From: Gammaproteobacteria bacterium
GTDB taxonomy: Bacteria > Pseudomonadota > Gammaproteobacteria > Pseudomonadales > Pseudohongiellaceae
NCBI GenBank assembly: GCA_009844085.1
Contig: VYCF01000055.1
Coordinates: forward strand, 1-64,000
Length of the DNA stretch: 64,000 nt
Direction of reading: 5' to 3'
The notes beneath the pieces were generated by a model that had not been told where the DNA came from, searched no databases, and worked only from the letters and a program-made list of their open reading frames with translations. The position numbers and the translations under genes were made by a program. Within the stretch, counting starts at the first letter, position 1; each line of letters opens with the position of its first letter. This document shows, piece by piece, positions 8,438-17,131 of this stretch.

Positions 8438-10819
8438 CTAGCTCCCTCCATCAATAGGTATTGCGGTTGCCGTGGCAATCGCAAGGCTTTCCGGTGCTTT
8501 TCCAACGGTCGCGGACAGATCTACTCCCGGTGCCGCCGAATTGGCCCCATCCGCCATGAATGCTTTGAACCCTGTCGGTGTCATGATCAAGAATATCGTA
8601 GGCACCAGACGCGCCAGCGACACTGCTTTTGCCGTCGCCCGGTCCTTGGAAGATGGACCAATCGAAGACAAATGGCTGTGCCATGTTCCAAGGCAGTATA
8701 GCGACCAGTCGACAGCCGTCGAGTAGTTTTCCAATTGTTGTTGCAGACCTTTCTTGCCGAGGATGAATTCGTCGGCCGAGCGCTTGCTGTCCTCTGGCGC
8801 GTCCAACACATCCACGATATGGGCTACTCTGGAGACCTCCGACAGCCGGCCCATGAGAACGCCGCCGGTCTCGGCATCGGGCCAGCGCTCAGCTTCCTCC
8901 CGCATCTTGGACAGTGCCCGATGGTGCAGGTGAACTCGCCAAGGCGAGCCTTTTCCCATCTTTATGACGGTGACGGGTGGAATTTCCTCCGCTCGCCATA
9001 TCACGCCTAAACCGTCATCCGAGAGTTGCCCAATGACGATCTCTCCGCCTTCATCCGGCAAATTACTGTCGAGCCTGCCACGCAGGTGCTCTGCCATCCC
9101 CGCTGCAAACAAAGACAACCGGCCATCCGACATAACCATCGTCAGCGATCCGCAGCCGTGACCGATTTCCCGCCGCGCCATTGTTCCGTCATCGTCGAAG
9201 ACGATAGATGACAGTTCTGGCTCCATCGCCAGCATTGCGTAGAATTCCGCCATCAAGTCTGTGGTACTCGGGTTGCGGTCAGGCCCTTCGACGGTGATCA
9301 CTCCCAGACGACCGCCTGCGAACAGCGAAGTCTCCACCACGCACGGACGAATTGATTCGCTTGCGGCGAATGCTTCCCGGACCGCAAGTGATGCCGTAGC
9401 ATTCACAACTGCCCAGGATTTTTTCGACCATGCGCCTTGAGCTCTCCCGCTGCCGTTGGCCATTCCCACCGCGTCCGCGACCAATGTCGTAGATTCTTGG
9501 TCTAGTCCAAGCAATGCTTGTGACAACATTCGGGCTTTGGCGTCCATCCAGAGTATCTGCATATCTCCCGCCACGGGAACCAGCGAATGCCGGGCCGCGT
9601 TGTGCGGGCTCATTCCCGACTTGTCGACTACGACTGCGGGGCCATGACCTGCGCGTGCGAGATGAAGAGCAATCTTCGATCCGAGACTTCCAGCGCCAAC
9701 CAGCGTCCAACTCGGCTGCTCGTTCGTTGTCGCCTTACCGGCCATTTCGGCGAGAAGCGTTCTGGATATGGCATGGCGATGGGCGGCTGCTCTTACTGTC
9801 ATGGCCCCATCGTTACCGAGCAGATTGGGCGACTGGACTTCGACGACATAGGGGCAGGGTTCAATCGAGCTTGCGCTTCCGATCAGGTTATACGGACGGC
9901 GAGCCAACAGGACCACTGGCATAGGAAACGGCCCGGGTTTCGGCATATTCGACAAACACCTCTTGAGCCTGAGTAATCCTGTATCCAGCTCTTTGGCGCA
10001 ACCGTACATTGCGGCGCGTTTCTTCAGGTCGCCGATGTTTTCGACCGTCTCCGGGAGGTAGCTGTCGCAGACAATGGGTCCACCCGACGGTTTCTTCCCT
10101 GGCCAAGCCACGAGGGCAAGCGATGCGCCCAAGCGGAGTCCGGGTTCGCCAAATATTTTGTCCTCAAAAAAGTGTTGCCGAACCGATTTCGGATTCACTT
10201 TGGCCTCCTCACTCAAGATTTGACCATGAACGGAACAGACTCCGTCCTGTGTTGCGGATTTGAGGTAGCCGAACTTGAGGAATCTGCAACCGCCACTCCG
10301 GTCAACCAGTCGCTGCAAAAATTCGGCGTCGGCAACAATGAAATCATTCAATCGATCGCGGCGAACCGGCTCCCATCCCTGAGCCGGGTCGATAAGTGTT
10401 CCAAGCGCTGCATTATCCAGCCACAGGGAAGTCTGGTTGATGATGCCCGCCAGCCCATCCCGGTGGAGCAACTCGTCCAGATCGCCCTCGTAAATGCACG
10501 GCACTGGGCGCCCGTCCGTCGTCCACGGCTGGATATGCGGCAGACTCTGGTTGAAATCTTCGCGAAGGGAAGGGGACGGAGAGTACAGGGGGTAACCGGT
10601 GGGAAAGTCGAACCGCAAAACCTCCCGAGTTCCAACACCTGAAGGGCTCTCACCTTTGTACCTCCACTGGCTGGGCAGGTTCACCTTGAAAGTCACATCG
10701 ACACTGGTTGCGCCAGTTGCCTGGTCAGGCACCGGCGCATCCACCCGATCAACTTGAGGATGCTCGGAGAATAGAGCGAGAGCCCGCCGAATCGCTTCCG
10801 TGGGCTCGGTACGGGTCAT
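8438..10819 (-). CDS. E2-E1-JAB triple-fusion ubiquitin-like conjugation/deconjugation protein
   Basis: A 793-residue protein starting at ATG 10819, which overlaps the upstream stop (ATGA); the longer open frame to 11170 is spurious. Three modules are visible. Residues ~40-150 look like an E2 (UBC) fold, with a candidate catalytic Cys108 in GRPVPCIYEGDLDE. Residues ~370-575 are a ThiF/E1 adenylation domain, with GAGSLGSK (375-382) for ATP and NAARHSL for the arginine-finger region. Residues ~630-760 are a JAB/MPN isopeptidase with Glu650, His714-Ser-His716 and Asp726. CBASS Cap2/Cap3 and Bil/Bub systems encode these activities, usually on separate proteins; fused E2-E1-JAB bacterial proteins have been noted in comparative genomics. 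No CD-NTase or ubiquitin-like gene is nearby. The C-terminus ends IDGGS. E1 Cys candidates are Cys493 and Cys556. Target unknown. Confidence 0.85.
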   Translation of the reverse strand: MTRTEPTEAIRRALALFSEHPQVDRVDAPVPDQATGATSVDVTFKVNLPSQWRYKGESPSGVGTREVLRFDFPTGYPLYSPSPSLREDFNQSLPHIQPWTTDGRPVPCIYEGDLDELLHRDGLAGIINQTSLWLDNAALGTLIDPAQGWEPVRRDRLNDFIVADAEFLQRLVDRSGGCRFLKFGYLKSATQDGVCSVHGQILSEEAKVNPKSVRQHFFEDKIFGEPGLRLGASLALVAWPGKKPSGGPIVCDSYLPETVENIGDLKKRAAMYGCAKELDTGLLRLKRCLSNMPKPGPFPMPVVLLARRPYNLIGSASSIEPCPYVVEVQSPNLLGNDGAMTVRAAAHRHAISRTLLAEMAGKATTNEQPSWTLVGAGSLGSKIALHLARAGHGPAVVVDKSGMSPHNAARHSLVPVAGDMQILWMDAKARMLSQALLGLDQESTTLVADAVGMANGSGRAQGAWSKKSWAVVNATASLAVREAFAASESIRPCVVETSLFAGGRLGVITVEGPDRNPSTTDLMAEFYAMLAMEPELSSIVFDDDGTMARREIGHGCGSLTMVMSDGRLSLFAAGMAEHLRGRLDSNLPDEGGEIVIGQLSDDGLGVIWRAEEIPPVTVIKMGKGSPWRVHLHHRALSKMREEAERWPDAETGGVLMGRLSEVSRVAHIVDVLDAPEDSKRSADEFILGKKGLQQQLENYSTAVDWSLYCLGTWHSHLSSIGPSSKDRATAKAVSLARLVPTIFLIMTPTGFKAFMADGANSAAPGVDLSATVGKAPESLAIATATAIPIDGGS

Positions 10820-11993
10820 GACTTGCCATTGCCATGGGCGAGTGGTTGTCGGCCTATGGCTCCGGGTCCGACGACCGCCGACGCTGCCATCAACGACGAC
10901 TTTAGTCGCGCTCCGTTGGCGCCGATCTCGAATTCCATTACTCCCGGGGACCGCTCCGTTGGTCGCTCGCCAACGCATTTGAAGGATCCGGAAACTTGTT
11001 GCTGTCGAACAACCGCATCGTACACCCGCTTTGCGCCAATGCATGGCGGATCGTTGTCGTCGTCCTTGATCGAATTGCTGCTGGCCACGATAGTCGCTCC
11101 TTTCCGCGCCTGGGACAGCGCGCTCAGCGCGTACCGTGAGACTTCGCCCTTTTCGCGCAATTCGCTCCAACTATCGTGCGACAGGCTGTGCCAAGAGCAA
11201 TGATGTGGACACAGCAGGATGTCGTACGACAAGCAGTCGGCATGCTGGTGGTAACGACCCCACAGCTTCTCCCAGATCGCGACCTCGGCATCGCCTCCCG
11301 TCAGAAACCGGCATCGATCTCCGGTCCTTCCGCCGCTCAGCGAAAACCGCAGGATTGTGCTCGAATTGTTCTTCGACAGTAGATCTTCGTCGTCATCGTC
11401 GCTGGCGGGCAATGGCGCCAGCAGCCGCGCCCGCATTGAGTGGTCATTTTGGCCGTTGACGCGCGAGAACTCTTGGTCCACGCGCACCAAAATGTTGTGC
11501 AGATCGTCTGTCTTGCCGTTTTCGTCCTCCCCGAGAATGAGAATCCTGTCGCCGTCGCCCGCTGACCACAACGATTCCCGATGCTTGCGGACTCTGCGCC
11601 GCGCCTCACTGTTGAAAGCCTTCGCATCGTCGCACAACACGTGATTCCGAGAAGCGCGCCGGAAGACCATTGGCGACGACCAGATTTCCCGAATCAGTAT
11701 CTTGTCCGATCGATCTGACCATTCTTCCGGCGGGCCAAGGTGGAAGTGCTTGCGGAGCCCTCGGCAATGGTCCTCGTCTGGATGGCTGACGAGCAGTGCA
11801 TCCACACAGAGACGTCCCCGAGAATCCCGGGTCAGCCTTTGCCGAAGTTTTTTGCCACGTCCGGTGTGCCATCGTCCGGATCGTCTGCGGCTGCGCGAAT
11901 GTTCATGTCGATCAATATTCGATGTCCGCCCTCCGTCTCGACGAGAGTCATGTCGCCGTTGCCAACGGGGAAAAACGAGATACAAGCTGTCAC
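10816..11993 (-). CDS. ComEC-like metallo-beta-lactamase hydrolase, read through a -1 frameshift
   Basis: First gene of the minus-strand operon. It starts at GTG 11993: GGAGG lies about 9 nt upstream and an in-frame TAA closes the frame just before it. The 0 frame encodes ISFFPVGNGDMTLVE and HRILIDM, the usual ComEC/Rec2-type hydrolase N-terminus, but stops at TGA 11834-11832. The rest lies in the -1 frame: SHPDEDHCRGL (HxDxDH zinc motif), TGGDAE and CPHHCSWHSLSHD, ending at 10816 in an ATGA overlap with the E2-E1-JAB gene. A -1 slip at 11853-11847 (A AAA AAC) joins the two into 392 residues. Either it is a programmed frameshift or a one-base deletion in an A run inactivated the gene. Hydrolases of this fold recur beside bacterial E1/E2/JAB genes; the substrate is unknown. 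Confidence 0.75.
11847..11853 (-). other. Candidate -1 slippery heptamer A AAA AAC
   Basis: On the minus strand the 0 frame reads GCA AAA AAC, placing A AAA AAC exactly in X XXY YYZ register. The 0-frame stop TGA (11834-11832) follows four codons later, and the -1 frame continues into the hydrolase core at CTT CGG CAA. No stable downstream stem-loop was established by eye. A sequencing error or real deletion in the six-A run would give the same picture. Confidence 0.5.
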
Positions 11994-12061
11994 GGGTTAT
12001 TACCTCCAACGCAAAAAACAGTTTCGCCCCAAAGAAAATGGAAACGTCGCCGATCTTTAAT

Positions 12062-12096
12062 TTGACGAATCGTAACAAAAAATACTAAATTGTCAA
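12062..12096 (+). promoter_or_regulatory. Promoter and operator-like site for the XRE-ImmA gene
   Basis: TTGACG (12062-12067), a 17-nt spacer and CTAAAT (12085-12090) form a plausible -35/-10 pair for the + strand gene at 12117. TTGAC (12062-12066) and GTCAA (12092-12096) are inverted arms flanking the promoter core, a possible autoregulatory site for the XRE protein. The 123-nt AT-rich gap 11994-12116 also carries the GGAGG ribosome site of the divergent hydrolase gene. Confidence 0.4.
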
Positions 12097-12116
12097 CCAA
12101 TGCGAGGAATGAAAAA

Positions 12117-13205
12117 ATGTCTATAGGTCATAGAATTAACATATCACGTCGTGCGGGGGGGCTGTCTCTGCGCGACCTACAAGCGAGAATTGACAACCGA
12201 GTCACCGCGCAGGCGATCAGCAAGTACGAACGCGGGGAGTCGATACCAAGCTCTGGAGTCCTGATCGCGCTTGCCAACGCTCTCGGCGTTTCCGTCGCCT
12301 ATCTGGCCAGCGACAGTACAATCTCCTTGGAAGCCGTCGACTACCGGAGAAAGCGGCTGACTAGCAAGCGAGAGGAGGCTCAAGTCGAGGCCAAGGTGCT
12401 CGATCTACTGGAGCGCTATCTCACGGTCGAGGAAATTCTCGGTCTACCTACTGTCGCTCAAGATCTGCCGCGCGATGCCCCGTGGCCCGTGCTCCACGAC
12501 GTGGCGGAGGCGGAACAGGCGGCGCACGGCCTCCGTGGCCATTGGGGACTTGGTATCGACCCGATCCCAAATCTCGTCGAACTGCTGGAGGAACGCGGCA
12601 TCAAGGTGCTTTCGATGCCTCTAGCCAACATCGATGGTCTCACAGCCGGCGTGCGTCGTGAGGATCGGAGCGTCGCGTCGGTGATCGTTATCAATAAGCG
12701 AGACTGGGGAGAACGTCAGCGATTCACGGCCGCTCACGAACTCGGCCACATGGTTCTAGATGTCGCGTCTAAAGTCGATGAAGAAAAGGCCGCTCACCGA
12801 TTTGCCGGTGCTTTTCTCATGCCAGCCGAAACGTTGCGCGCCGAGATCGGTAAACATCGGCGGTCCATCGGGTGGCGTGAACTATTCGACCTCAAGGCAA
12901 TTTTCGGTGTCAGCGTGCAGGCCCTCACCTATCGCTGCAAGGACTTGGGAATCTTCGGCAATTCGCTGTTCCGGCAACTGTTCAACGAGTTTAACCAAAG
13001 AGGCTGGCGCAGCCCGCCTTACAGGGAGCCTGGAGCGATGGACGGCGAAAATCCCAAGCGTTTCGAGCGTCTCTGCTTCCGAGCTTTGGCGGAAGACGCC
13101 ATCTCGGAGTCCAAGGCAGCGGAGTTGCTTGGGCACACGGTTCACGAGCTCCTCCAGTTCATGGATGAACCGCCGAGCATAGAATCCGTTCCTGCTGGTG
13201 CCTGA
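12117..13205 (+). CDS. XRE-family HTH regulator with ImmA/IrrE zinc peptidase domain
   Basis: About 362 residues from ATG 12117, chosen over a TTG at 12090 because GAGG lies 9 nt upstream. Residues ~1-65 are a Cro/C1-type helix-turn-helix (SLRDLQARI, ISKYERGESIP). Residues ~170-240 are an ImmA/IrrE metallopeptidase with HELGH (~207-211) followed by EEKAAHRFAGAFLMP. In ICEBs1 ImmA cleaves a repressor and in Deinococcus IrrE (PprI) cleaves DdrO, so fused HTH-peptidases are thought to be stress-responsive derepressors. The PIN gene begins 6 nt after the stop, making a two-gene operon. It is transcribed divergently from the ubiquitin-like operon, so it is the natural candidate for controlling it. 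A toxin-antitoxin-like pairing with PIN is the other reading. Confidence 0.85.
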   Translation: MSIGHRINISRRAGGLSLRDLQARIDNRVTAQAISKYERGESIPSSGVLIALANALGVSVAYLASDSTISLEAVDYRRKRLTSKREEAQVEAKVLDLLERYLTVEEILGLPTVAQDLPRDAPWPVLHDVAEAEQAAHGLRGHWGLGIDPIPNLVELLEERGIKVLSMPLANIDGLTAGVRREDRSVASVIVINKRDWGERQRFTAAHELGHMVLDVASKVDEEKAAHRFAGAFLMPAETLRAEIGKHRRSIGWRELFDLKAIFGVSVQALTYRCKDLGIFGNSLFRQLFNEFNQRGWRSPPYREPGAMDGENPKRFERLCFRALAEDAISESKAAELLGHTVHELLQFMDEPPSIESVPAGA

Positions 13206-13210
13206 CCTTC

Positions 13211-13705
13211 ATGCCTGTACTTGTCTCGGACACTTCGGTGCTTATCGACCTCGAACGTGGTTCTTTTTTGGAACACGTGTTTCGACTTCCGTTCGAATTC
13301 GCCGTGCCGGATTTGCTTTATGAATACGAACTCAAGGATCACGGAGGCCCCATGCTTATCGACATGGGGCTTCGCGTTGAAGAACTTGATGGTGTCGAAG
13401 TCGCCCTTGCCCTCGCGTACCGTCGTGAGCGACGTAGCCTCTCGCTTCCCGACAGCTTCGCGCTTGCACTCTCCAGGACTCGCTCATGGATGCTGCTCTC
13501 CGGCGACCGCTCATTGCGCGCATTGGCTGACGAAAAAATGGTCGAATGCCACGGTGTTCTTTGGTTGCTCGATCAACTGCATGAGCATCGAATACTGGAT
13601 GCCAAAGCCATGACCGGGGGACTTCAGCGTATCGCCGAACACCCGCGTTGCCGACTGCCCCAGAAAGAAATTCAAGATAGACTTCGCAAATACTCCAGTA
13701 GTTAA
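13211..13705 (+). CDS. PIN-domain nuclease-like protein paired with the XRE-ImmA regulator
   Basis: A 164-residue PIN-like protein. The first acidic residue is in LVSDTSVLIDLERG (residues ~4-17), a second acidic patch is LLYEYELKD, and later aspartates are in LSLPDSFALAL and LLSGDRSLRALA. This matches the metal-binding Asp/Glu array of PIN RNases such as VapC or DUF3368-type proteins. It starts 6 nt after the XRE-ImmA stop and its own stop (13703-13705) abuts the stop of the convergent lipoprotein gene, a sharp edge between the defence island and the metabolic region. PIN proteins next to XRE-ImmA proteins are common and are often annotated as toxin-antitoxin modules. Target RNA unknown. Confidence 0.75.
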   Translation: MPVLVSDTSVLIDLERGSFLEHVFRLPFEFAVPDLLYEYELKDHGGPMLIDMGLRVEELDGVEVALALAYRRERRSLSLPDSFALALSRTRSWMLLSGDRSLRALADEKMVECHGVLWLLDQLHEHRILDAKAMTGGLQRIAEHPRCRLPQKEIQDRLRKYSSS

Positions 13706-15904
13706 CTACCTCGCAAGCGGGTCGGGCCGCATCTGGAAATGATAGACCTTGCTCGTGGTTCCCGCGCCGGTTTCCATGTGGAACGGCGCCCGGCTGCTAT
13801 AGGTCGCCCATAGTCCGCGGCCTTTCCAGCCGGCGTCGGGATCGTCGATGCGGCCGTCCAGCCACTTGGTATAGAAACCGAGCGGATAAGGCACCCGCAG
13901 GCGCACCCATTCGCCGTCGTTGAGCACGAGCAGCGCGCCGGACTGATTGCCGGTATTGATCGGCGTGTTCTCGCCGAGGCCGAAAGTGTTGAACTGGTCC
14001 ACCCAGGTGTAATAGCTGCCTTCGGCGCTGCCCGGCAGATCGAGATTCCGGAATTGCGGCAGGGGCTCGGTGTAGAAAGTCCAGCCTTCCGGACAATGTT
14101 GCCCGGTCGCTTCCGGGCCGTTCAGCGGGCCGGTGCATAGCGAACGGTCGAAACTCGCCATGTGGCCGCTGGCCATGGCCGCCCAGACGACGCCGTTGCG
14201 GTCGATGTCCATGCCGCGCGGCGAGAAGCCTTCGACCGGGTCGCCATTGGCGTCCAGCGGCGGCTGATAGATTTCGGTGAGCGCGGTCGTGGCCGGGTCG
14301 TCTCCGGGAACGAGCCGGACTACGGCGCCGGGATAGCCGAGGGATGAACCCCAGATCGTGCCGTCCGGCGCCGGCGCAACGCCGTAATAGCGGCCGTCGA
14401 TGCGCATGTCGCGCGCGGGGTCCGCGGCTTCGCCCGGTTCGGTGTAGTCCGCGTCGCGCACGCCGTTGCCGTTGGTGTCGAGAATGAAAGGCGTCCAGCC
14501 CTGGGCCGCCACGGAATTGCCGGTTTCAAGATATTCCCGGGTATTGAGCCAGCCGATCACGCTGCCGCCGCCGCTGGTCCACAAGGTATGGTCCTCGTCT
14601 TCGGCGAACATCAGATGATGCGTGCTGAAACAGGTGTTGATCGGCGTATAGATGTCGGATTCGGGATCGTAAACGCCGAGATGGCGCCCGGCGCGGCCGG
14701 TCGGAAACACCTGGGCCGAGGGATGATCGGAACCTTCCTGGCAGAAATCGGGCACGTTGTCCGGCGCTCGCACCCGGGCGGTGATCCAGACCCTGCCTTC
14801 GTGGTCGAGCATCGGATTGTGCACCGAAGTCGATGCGTCCCAGATCGGCTCATCGCCCCAATACGGCGATTCCGCCAGGGGAGTGGGCGGTGGGGGGTTG
14901 TACTCCGGATCTTCCGGGAACACCGGCACTTGCGAGATCGAGTTCGTCGCGGGGTCTAGCACCGGCAGGTAGTTCGCGCTTTCCTCCAGGGCGCCGTAAA
15001 TCCGGCCATAGCCGTTCACCGTGGGGTCGCGCCGGTCGGTGGAAACGAGGTCATGCAGATAGGCGGTCGGATCGGCCCAGTCCCATATCGTGATGACCAC
15101 GTTGCGTTCGAGGCCCGCGGGGCGTTCCGGCGCCGGGGGCAATTCACCCGCGGCAATGCGGTCGGTCCAGTCGGCGTACATTGATATCGCGTGCTCGCCC
15201 ATGGCGGCGATTCCCCGCACCATCGAACCACCCGCCTGGCCTGACATGATCCGGCGGTTCCAGGCTTCCTCCGAGGTGTCGTAGCCGCTGAACAGGCTTG
15301 GCATGTTGCGGATGGCGGCGTTACCCATCTGGTGGCAGGCCAGGCAGCCGCCATTCGTCACGCGGCGGATGTAATCGGCCTGGTTCTGGATATCAGGAGA
15401 TATGCCGTTGCCTTCGGGGCCGGTGCCCGGGAACTCGCTCCGCGCTGGAATATCGAGCAGCGAATACCAGTGACCCGCGGGATAGTACGCCGCGGCTGCG
15501 GCGGCGTCGGGCGCGATCACCGCGTCCAGATCGAGTGATTGACCCGGAGACGCGCTGACCCTGGGCGAATCGACTAGGCCATAACCGCGCACCCAGACTT
15601 CGTATTGCGCCGCCGGCAGGTCTGGAATCACGTAACGCCCGTTTTCGTCGGTGACCACACTGCGCGAGAAAAGCGTGGGCAGGTCGCCGGTTTCGGCGAT
15701 TACCCAGACCCCGGCTTCAGGTCCGTTGGCGCTGGTAACCACGCCGCCGATATCGTCCTGATCGATGGCGACATCCGCGGCGGGAGGCGTCCCGGCCGCA
15801 GGTTCGGCCACGGCGGCGCTTTCCTGTTCCTGCTGCCCGCAGGCCGCCAGGGCCAACAGGCAGCCGCCAATAACGGTTTTCAAGATCGGCTCTGAAATCT
15901 TCAT
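13706..15904 (-). CDS. Secreted lipoprotein with carboxypeptidase-like regulatory domain and cytochrome c motif
   Basis: About 732 residues from ATG 15904 (AGAGG 8 nt upstream). The N-terminus MKISEPILKTVIGG leads to a lipobox LAAC, so the protein is probably an outer-membrane or periplasmic lipoprotein. A Q/A/P-rich linker is followed by a beta-sandwich resembling carboxypeptidase regulatory domains (GVVTSANGPEAGVWV). One CLACH haem c motif with surrounding helices comes next, then a long C-terminal region of propeller-like repeats (GVAPAPDGTIWGSSLG, MDIDRNGVVWAAM) as in Vgb-type lyases. A redox role coupled to a secreted lyase or dehydrogenase is inference. Its promoter region is shared divergently with the PDLQGVW-family gene at 16101, suggesting co-regulation of the cluster. 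Confidence 0.65.
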   Translation of the reverse strand: MKISEPILKTVIGGCLLALAACGQQEQESAAVAEPAAGTPPAADVAIDQDDIGGVVTSANGPEAGVWVIAETGDLPTLFSRSVVTDENGRYVIPDLPAAQYEVWVRGYGLVDSPRVSASPGQSLDLDAVIAPDAAAAAAYYPAGHWYSLLDIPARSEFPGTGPEGNGISPDIQNQADYIRRVTNGGCLACHQMGNAAIRNMPSLFSGYDTSEEAWNRRIMSGQAGGSMVRGIAAMGEHAISMYADWTDRIAAGELPPAPERPAGLERNVVITIWDWADPTAYLHDLVSTDRRDPTVNGYGRIYGALEESANYLPVLDPATNSISQVPVFPEDPEYNPPPPTPLAESPYWGDEPIWDASTSVHNPMLDHEGRVWITARVRAPDNVPDFCQEGSDHPSAQVFPTGRAGRHLGVYDPESDIYTPINTCFSTHHLMFAEDEDHTLWTSGGGSVIGWLNTREYLETGNSVAAQGWTPFILDTNGNGVRDADYTEPGEAADPARDMRIDGRYYGVAPAPDGTIWGSSLGYPGAVVRLVPGDDPATTALTEIYQPPLDANGDPVEGFSPRGMDIDRNGVVWAAMASGHMASFDRSLCTGPLNGPEATGQHCPEGWTFYTEPLPQFRNLDLPGSAEGSYYTWVDQFNTFGLGENTPINTGNQSGALLVLNDGEWVRLRVPYPLGFYTKWLDGRIDDPDAGWKGRGLWATYSSRAPFHMETGAGTTSKVYHFQMRPDPLAR

Positions 15905-16002
15905 GTTCTGGTCCTCTTCCGTCGCGGCGAAAAGCGCCCGGAATTCGGCGAAATAGAAAACAATATTACGCCTATCGATCATTGCCGAAAAGCCGTGCAA
16001 TC

Positions 16003-16031
16003 TTGACAGCGGGCGGTATTGACTATTTATT
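16003..16031 (+). promoter_or_regulatory. Possible promoter in the divergent gap between the CxxCH lipoprotein and PDLQGVW genes
   Basis: TTGACA at 16003-16008 is followed after 15-17 nt by TATTTA/TTTATT (16024-16031); a second TTGACA begins at 16030. This AT-rich patch in the 196-nt divergent gap is the best promoter candidate for the gene at 16101. The match is loose. Confidence 0.3.
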
Positions 16032-16100
16032 GACAAAACTGTTGGCTTGAATCTGGAACAAGACCGGAAATTCGCTACGAAACCGGGGGCAGGAAAAGAT

Positions 16101-17111
16101 ATGAAGATCTCATCGACCGCAATCGGCATAGCAAAATCGGGCATGTGCCTGCTGGGACTCGTTGCGGCATCGGCAGTTCAGGCCCAGGACGGCGGCGACT
16201 ACGAAATCCCCCGCACGATCGACGGCCAGCCCGATCTGCAAGGCGTGTGGGCGAACAACACCATGACGCCTGTCGAGCGTCCCGAGATGTTCGGCGACCG
16301 CGAATACCTGACCGACGAGGAAATGGCTTTTCTGCAGCAACGGATGCGGGAAATCGCCGACCAGGACGGCGACGCGCTGTTCGGTTCCGGGACTTTCAAC
16401 GCGGCGTTTTCGGGCGAAGTCACGTCTTACGACCCGACCACGGGAAATTACGATCAGTCCTGGCTGGTGGAGCGCGACGTGCACAACCGCACTTCGCAGA
16501 TCGTCGATCCGCCCGACGGCAGATATCCGCCGCGAACCGAGGAATCCATCGCCCTGGCCAGGGAGCGCGCGGAACGCGTCCGCAACAACGAAATCGCCTC
16601 CTGGCTCGACATGTCCGTCGACGACCGTTGCATCAATTACGGCGCGCCTTATCTCAACACCGGATACAACAGTTACTGGCAGATCGTGCAGTCGAAGGAT
16701 CACGTGGTGATCGTGCAGGAGATGATTCACGACGCCAGGATTATTCCCCTGATCGAAAAGCCACTGCTCGACGACAGGATTCGCCTCTGGCATGGCGACC
16801 CGCGCGGCTATTGGGACGGCGACACCCTGGTCGTCGAGACCGGCAACTTCTCCGAAAAGAGCCACGACGGGCCGAATACCGCCGCGAAGCGCAACATCGA
16901 GCGATTCACCCGCATCGGCGATAACCAACTGCTCTATCAGTTCATCAGCGACGACCCGGGAACCTATTCCGCGCCCTACACCCAGGAACTGCTGCTTGAA
17001 TACAGTCCCGACCCCATCTACGAATACGCCTGCCATGAAGGCAATTACGCGATGGAGAACATTCTGCGCGGCGCGCGCGAACTTGAGCGGCTTGCCGCGG
17101 AAGACCATTGA
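16101..17111 (+). CDS. Secreted PDLQGVW-family protein, copy 1
   Basis: About 336 residues from ATG 16101, with AGGA about 9 nt upstream. A signal peptide (MKISSTAIGIAKSG, hydrophobic core, cleavage near VQAQ) precedes a mature domain with PRTIDGQPDLQGVWANN, CINYGAPYLNTGYN, WHGDPRGYWDGDTLVVET and CHEGNYAMENILRGAR. These motifs belong to a large uncharacterised family of periplasmic proteins abundant in Acidobacteria and uncultured marine Gammaproteobacteria; no activity is known to me. A second family member lies at 18242-19237, with an NHL-propeller gene between them and tight spacing, so the three are probably one operon. Export to the periplasm is well supported; any enzymatic role is unknown. 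Confidence 0.7.
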   Translation: MKISSTAIGIAKSGMCLLGLVAASAVQAQDGGDYEIPRTIDGQPDLQGVWANNTMTPVERPEMFGDREYLTDEEMAFLQQRMREIADQDGDALFGSGTFNAAFSGEVTSYDPTTGNYDQSWLVERDVHNRTSQIVDPPDGRYPPRTEESIALARERAERVRNNEIASWLDMSVDDRCINYGAPYLNTGYNSYWQIVQSKDHVVIVQEMIHDARIIPLIEKPLLDDRIRLWHGDPRGYWDGDTLVVETGNFSEKSHDGPNTAAKRNIERFTRIGDNQLLYQFISDDPGTYSAPYTQELLLEYSPDPIYEYACHEGNYAMENILRGARELERLAAEDH

Positions 17112-17131
17112 CATCGAGAGGAACACATTCC

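Noticed and set aside
8438-10819. Annotation as a CBASS Cap2/Cap3 system
   Set aside because: No CD-NTase or CBASS effector gene is adjacent, and the domains are fused in E2-E1-JAB order.
10820-11170. N-terminal extension of the E2-E1-JAB gene
   Set aside because: Overlaps the hydrolase core in another frame, is low-complexity Arg-rich, and the ATGA start at 10819 fits the operon.
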